This document shows, piece by piece, positions 60,352 through 64,000 of a DNA stretch of 64,000 nt (position 1 is the stretch's first letter; each line of letters starts with the position of its first letter). Both the position numbers and the translations under genes were made by a program. The stretch spans positions 25,951 through 89,950 of the forward strand of contig CAYLNL010000011.1 of the NCBI GenBank assembly GCA_964385175.1. Reading direction: 5' to 3'. The notes beneath the pieces were generated by a model that saw only the letters and a list, made by a program, of their open reading frames with translations, did not search any database and was not told where the DNA came from. This stretch comes from CAYLNL01 sp964385175. GTDB lineage: Bacteria; Bacteroidota; Bacteroidia; Flavobacteriales; Flavobacteriaceae.

Positions 60352-61926
60352 ATGATACCAGAACCTTTCCAAATAACAGAACCCATACACCAGCATACCT
60401 ATTTAGTCAATGGCGAATTAAAACCCTGGCAAGGCGAGTTTATAGACGTTTATTCTACCATCTCTTCTACCCCCGTATATGCCCCCACACACTTAGGCGC
60501 CATCCCGCGCATGGGCGAAGCGGCAGCGCTGGAAGCCCTCGAGGCAGCCTGCAACGCCTATAAAAAAGGACAAGGCGCCTGGCCTACCATGAAGGTAGCA
60601 GACCGCATTGCCTGCATGGAAAAGTTTGTACGGCAGATGAAAACCAAACGAGATGAGGTGGTGAAACTGCTGCTGTGGGAAATAGGGAAAACCCTTCCCG
60701 ATTCTGAAAAAGAATTCGACCGCACGGTGGAATATATTTACGATACTATTGAAGAGTACAAACAGTTAGACCGCAACAGCGCCAAATTCCTCAAGCGAGA
60801 CGATGTGTATGCCCACATTCGCCGGGGCCCCCTGGGTGTGGTGCTGTGCTTGGGCCCTTATAACTATCCCCTCAACGAAACTTTTGCGCTGCTCATCCCT
60901 GCACTCATTATGGGAAACACCGCTATCCTGAAACCCGCCAAGCACGGCGTGCTCCTCCTCTCTCCCCTGTTAGAAGCCTTTTGCAACAGCTTTCCCAAAG
61001 GCGTCATCAACATTATTTATGGTAAAGGCAGGGAAGTGGCGGCGCCTCTTATGAAATCGGGGAAAATAGATGTGTTGGCGCTCATTGGCAACAGCCGCTC
61101 GGCAGTGGCGCTGCAAGACCAGCACCCCAACAAAAACCGGCTGCGGCTGGTGCTGGGCTTAGAGGCGAAAAATCCTGCCATTATCTTGCCCGATGCCGAT
61201 TTGGAGTTAGTCATAGATGAATGCCTGCTCGGCGCCTTGTCTTTTAACGGGCAGCGGTGCACCGCCCTGAAAATTATTTACGTGCACGAAGCCATCCGGG
61301 AAAAATTCAACAGGCGTTTCGCCGCCCGGGTAGGTGCCTTGCCGTTTGGCAATCCCTGGGAAGAAGAGGTGAAGCTAACCCCCCTGCCAGAGCCGGGAAA
61401 ACCTGCCTACATACGGGAACTCATAGACGATGCAATAGAAAAGGGCGCCGGCATATTGAACGAAAGAGGAGGCGAAATGACCGAAAATTATATTTTCCCG
61501 GCGGTGCTATACCCGGTAACGCCCCAAATGCGGGTCTATCAGGAAGAACAATTTGGGCCGGTTGTCCCCGTAAAACCGTTCCGCGACATCTATCGGCTGC
61601 TGGATGAAATAGCCGATTCTAACTACGGACAGCAGGTGAGCCTTTTCGGGAACGATGTGTATGAGCTTTCGCCCCTCATTGATGCGTTGACGAACTTGGT
61701 GTGCCGCGTGAACCTGAACAGCGCCTGCCAGCGAGGGCCCGATGTGTTTCCCTTTACCGGGCGCAAAGACTCGGCAGTGGGTACGCTGAGCGTGCACGAT
61801 GCGCTGCGCTCGTTTTCCATCCGCACTTTTGTGGCTTCCAAAGACAATGCACACAACAACCAGATTTTGAAAAAGTTGCTGGAAACTCGTACCTCTAACT
61901 TTATCAGCACCGATTATATTTTGTAA
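60352..61926 (+). CDS. gapN: GapN-type NADP-dependent glyceraldehyde-3-phosphate dehydrogenase
   Basis: 524 residues of the aldehyde dehydrogenase superfamily. The catalytic Cys is in LSFNGQRCTALKIIYV near 303 and the general-base Glu in VLGLEAKNPAIILPDADLEL near 271. The cofactor site reads LCLGPYNYPLNETFALLIPA, and the motif IGNSRSAVALQDQHP is typical of the non-phosphorylating GapN type. It would make 3-phosphoglycerate and NADPH, and IlvC uses NADPH, so linkage to ilvC is sensible. Another aldehyde substrate cannot be excluded. Confidence 0.85.
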   Translation: MIPEPFQITEPIHQHTYLVNGELKPWQGEFIDVYSTISSTPVYAPTHLGAIPRMGEAAALEALEAACNAYKKGQGAWPTMKVADRIACMEKFVRQMKTKRDEVVKLLLWEIGKTLPDSEKEFDRTVEYIYDTIEEYKQLDRNSAKFLKRDDVYAHIRRGPLGVVLCLGPYNYPLNETFALLIPALIMGNTAILKPAKHGVLLLSPLLEAFCNSFPKGVINIIYGKGREVAAPLMKSGKIDVLALIGNSRSAVALQDQHPNKNRLRLVLGLEAKNPAIILPDADLELVIDECLLGALSFNGQRCTALKIIYVHEAIREKFNRRFAARVGALPFGNPWEEEVKLTPLPEPGKPAYIRELIDDAIEKGAGILNERGGEMTENYIFPAVLYPVTPQMRVYQEEQFGPVVPVKPFRDIYRLLDEIADSNYGQQVSLFGNDVYELSPLIDALTNLVCRVNLNSACQRGPDVFPFTGRKDSAVGTLSVHDALRSFSIRTFVASKDNAHNNQILKKLLETRTSNFISTDYIL

Positions 61927-61978
61927 GTAGGTATAAAAAACGCAGTGGGCTTCTCATTTTATACAAAGAGCCTTTCTT

Positions 61979-62105
61979 TTCGCTCTCCAGGTTTCCTCAA
62001 TATATTTTGCAAGCGCCTAAAACCAGCGAGGAGCCAGGTTTTTCTTAAAAATTGCGGTTTTTCGCGCGCAAGCGTGCGTATAGGGGCGGGCGCGGGCGAT
62101 GTTTT
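61979..62105 (+). repeat. A element 23, diverged
   Basis: CGCTCTCCAGGTTTCCTCAA, GCGCAAGCGTGCGTATAGGG and GCGGGCGCGGGCGATG. It lies outside the island between the convergent gapN and enoyl-CoA hydratase genes, so the A family is not restricted to the island. Confidence 0.6.
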
Positions 62106-62116
62106 TCAGGCATTGT

Positions 62117-62899
62117 TCAGGTTCCGGTGAAACGGGCTGCTCGTTTTTCGAGGAACGCAGTGGTGCCTTCCTTAAAATCGGCTGTGCCAAAGCATTCGCC
62201 AAAGATGCGGATTTCTGCCTGGTAGCCATTTTCTGCCTCCCAGAAACCGGCGTTTACCGCTTTTATAGCCTGGGCGATGGCGATGGGTGAGTTGTTGGCG
62301 ATTTTTTCGGCGATTTTTTTGCAAAATGGCAGCAATTCTTCCTGGGCAACGCTGTGATTAATCAACCCGGAAGCCAGTGCCTGCTCAATACCCACCATTC
62401 CCCCGGTCATAATCATCTCCAGCGCCCTGCCTTTTCCTACCAGCCGGGGCAATCGCTGGGTGCCTCCATAGCCGGGAATAAGCCCCAGGGATACTTCGGG
62501 AAGCCCCATCCGGGCATTATCAGAAGCTACCCGGAAATGACAGGCCATAGCCAATTCTAGTCCGCCTCCCAGGGCAAAGCCATTGATAGCGGCGATAACG
62601 GGTATGGGAAAATTCTCTATAAAATTAAATACCAGCGCTTGCCCCTGGGCGGCTAAGGCAGCACCTTCCGCTACTGAATAGTGGGCGAATTCTGCAATGT
62701 CTGCCCCGGCGATAAAGGCTTTTTCCCCGCTCCCGGTAATAATCACGGCTCGTATCTTCCTTCCTGCCTGTAGGGTTTGCAGGGCGGCGTGCAGTTCCTG
62801 GAGGGTGGCGCGGTTGAGGGCGTTTAGTTTTTTGGGACGATTGATTGTTATAAGGGCTATACTCCCTTCATACTCAATAAGGATGTTTTCGTACTGCAT
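62117..62899 (-). CDS. Enoyl-CoA hydratase/isomerase (crotonase)
   Basis: 260 residues, the usual length. The oxyanion-hole segment reads AFIAGADIAEF near 65. FALGGGLELAMACHFRVA near 105 and MGLPEVSLGLIPGYGGTQRL near 130 carry both glutamates expected of a hydratase. It hydrates trans-2-enoyl-CoA in fatty acid or amino acid breakdown. It starts 2 bases after the stop of the histidine kinase gene and is thus in the same transcript. Confidence 0.93.
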   Translation of the reverse strand: MQYENILIEYEGSIALITINRPKKLNALNRATLQELHAALQTLQAGRKIRAVIITGSGEKAFIAGADIAEFAHYSVAEGAALAAQGQALVFNFIENFPIPVIAAINGFALGGGLELAMACHFRVASDNARMGLPEVSLGLIPGYGGTQRLPRLVGKGRALEMIMTGGMVGIEQALASGLINHSVAQEELLPFCKKIAEKIANNSPIAIAQAIKAVNAGFWEAENGYQAEIRIFGECFGTADFKEGTTAFLEKRAARFTGT

Positions 62900-62901
62900 G
62901 G

Positions 62902-64000
62902 TTAATTTTCTTTTGGAAATGTTACTGTAAAGATAGTTCCTTCTCCCGGTTGAGAGGTAAAGGTAATGCTCCCGTTATAGGTTTCTACTATATTTTTTAC
63001 CATTCCCAGGCCAAGCCCCATTCCGCTGGTTTTGGTAGTGAATTTGGGTTCGAATATTTTTTCCTTGTTTTCTTCAGAAATACCTATCCCGTTATCTGCC
63101 ACCGTTATTTTTACAAAGCCATCTTCAGAAGAAATGGTTACCAGTATCTTTGGCTCTCTGCCTGCGGGGATAGATTGAATGGCGTTTTTAACAAGGTTGG
63201 TAACTACGCGTATGAGCTGCGCCCTGTCTAACCGGGCGGTAATGTCTGTTTCCCGGGCTACAAACGCAATATATTCTTCATTAAAAATATCCAGCGCCAG
63301 TTTCACCACCTGCACCACGTTTAGGGTTTCGTTTTGCTGGGCGGGCATATTGGCAAAATTAGAAAAAGCGGCGGCAATGTTGCTCATGGTATCTATCTGC
63401 TGGATAAGGGTTTTGGCAAACTCATCTATTTTCCTGCGAATGTCGGGGTCATTGGGGTTAAATTTTCGTTGGAAACTTTGCACGCTCAGGCGCATGGGGG
63501 TAAGAGGGTTTTTTATTTCGTGGGCCACTTGTTTCGCCATTTCGCGCCAGGCTTGTTCGCGTTCGCTCTTGGCCAGCTTCAGGGCGCTTTCTTCTAACTC
63601 ATCTACCATATTATTGTAGGCGGTTACGAGGTTGTATATTTCTTCGCTGGCTTTTTCTAAGATAATTTTTTCGTTTTTCCTGCTTAAATGGGTTTGGTGA
63701 AGTTTATTGCTGATGGTTTCTAAGGAGCGGGTAATATATTTAGAAACGAAATAAGCCATGGTAATAGCTGCTAATAGCATAACGAGGTACACCATGGCTA
63801 ACCGAAAGAGAAATTCGCGCAGTTCCATCTCGTTGAGCGAATCGTCTTCAAAATAGGGAATGGTGAGGATGCCTATGGGTTTAAATTTACTGTCTGTAAT
63901 ATAGGTATAAGAAGATTGAAAATGGTCGCCGGCGGCTATTTTCTTTTCTATAAAGCGTTTCTCGAGGCTCAGGGAAAGGGCTTCCAGTACTTTGGGGGGG
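62902..64000 (-). CDS. NtrY-like sensor histidine kinase, 5' end outside window
   Basis: The frame is open to the window end, so the start is missing; about 366 residues are visible. A membrane segment (FLFRLAMVYLVMLLAAITMA) is followed by a HAMP-like stretch, the histidine box MAKQVAHEIKNPLTPMRLSV, the N box VVTNLVKNAIQSIPAG, and G boxes DNGIGISEENK and GMGLGLGMVKNIVE. EIKNPLTP is typical of NtrY-like kinases. The region before the membrane segment would be periplasmic. The response regulator is not in the window. An ATG at 63828 is internal, not the start. Confidence 0.92.
   Translation of the reverse strand, partial: PPKVLEALSLSLEKRFIEKKIAAGDHFQSSYTYITDSKFKPIGILTIPYFEDDSLNEMELREFLFRLAMVYLVMLLAAITMAYFVSKYITRSLETISNKLHQTHLSRKNEKIILEKASEEIYNLVTAYNNMVDELEESALKLAKSEREQAWREMAKQVAHEIKNPLTPMRLSVQSFQRKFNPNDPDIRRKIDEFAKTLIQQIDTMSNIAAAFSNFANMPAQQNETLNVVQVVKLALDIFNEEYIAFVARETDITARLDRAQLIRVVTNLVKNAIQSIPAGREPKILVTISSEDGFVKITVADNGIGISEENKEKIFEPKFTTKTSGMGLGLGMVKNIVETYNGSITFTSQPGEGTIFTVTFPKEN

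Noticed and set aside
1..64000. tRNA or rRNA genes and tRNA attachment site at the island edges
   Set aside because: No cloverleaf-like or rRNA sequence was recognised by eye; the island edges carry A elements instead.

Overview
The window is a bacterial chromosome segment from a member of the Bacteroidota. The evidence is the many TANNTTTG-type -7 promoter elements, SprB-type adhesin repeats, the gene families present (KASIII-like, SulP, GapN, DUF2490, DinB_2) and an effector-like protein whose N-terminal leader I know from Chitinophagales/Sphingobacteriales-type genomes. The order cannot be fixed from this sequence; Chitinophagia or a near relative is my best guess.

Layout. (1) 1-10286, minus strand: an operon of exported proteins. 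From its 5' end it runs a 1565-residue secreted protein, a six-module fibronectin-III protein, then three paralogous SprB-repeat proteins, the last cut by the window edge. (2) 10727-14295, plus strand: ilvD and ilvB of branched-chain amino acid synthesis. (3) about 14300-58060: an AT-rich accessory island of some 44 kb. It holds short, mostly minus-strand gene cassettes, each followed by a GC-rich hairpin repeat (here called the A element). (4) 58217-61926, plus strand: ilvN, ilvC and a GapN-type dehydrogenase. (5) 62117-64000, minus strand: an enoyl-CoA hydratase and a sensor histidine kinase cut by the window edge. The ilv genes on either side look like one ilvD-ilvB-ilvN-ilvC pathway block that the island has split.

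Island content. Defence or conflict genes: a PIN toxin/antitoxin pair (toxin frameshifted), a solitary antitoxin, MntA/HepT, a pseudokinase-SF1 helicase with a winged-helix partner, a TIGR04255-family three-gene operon, a HaeIII-like nuclease with a D12 methylase, a RhuM protein and an AIPR abortive-infection protein. Physiological cargo: PI-PLC with a propeller, SulP transporter + DUF2490 + beta-carbonic anhydrase with a divergent TetR regulator, CBS protein, secreted KatG, Kup with a KdpDE-like two-component system, DinB-fold protein, KASIII, a sigma factor with a SnoaL-like protein, and a YfbK-type vWA protein. Several decayed genes lie at repeat junctions.

Repeats. About 23 A elements occur, mostly at gene 3' ends and oriented so that a GC-rich hairpin followed by a T-run reads as a terminator. 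Three other palindromic families (B, C, D; about 90-130 bp, AAC...GTT termini) resemble integron attC sites: B and C lie upstream of genes, D just after stop codons. Near-identical direct repeats bracket the helicase module, the TIGR04255 operon and the YCF48-like gene. Many cassettes carry their own TATATTTG promoter. No integrase, transposase, tRNA, rRNA or CRISPR array was seen. All functional statements rest on motif recognition by eye; no search or folding was run.
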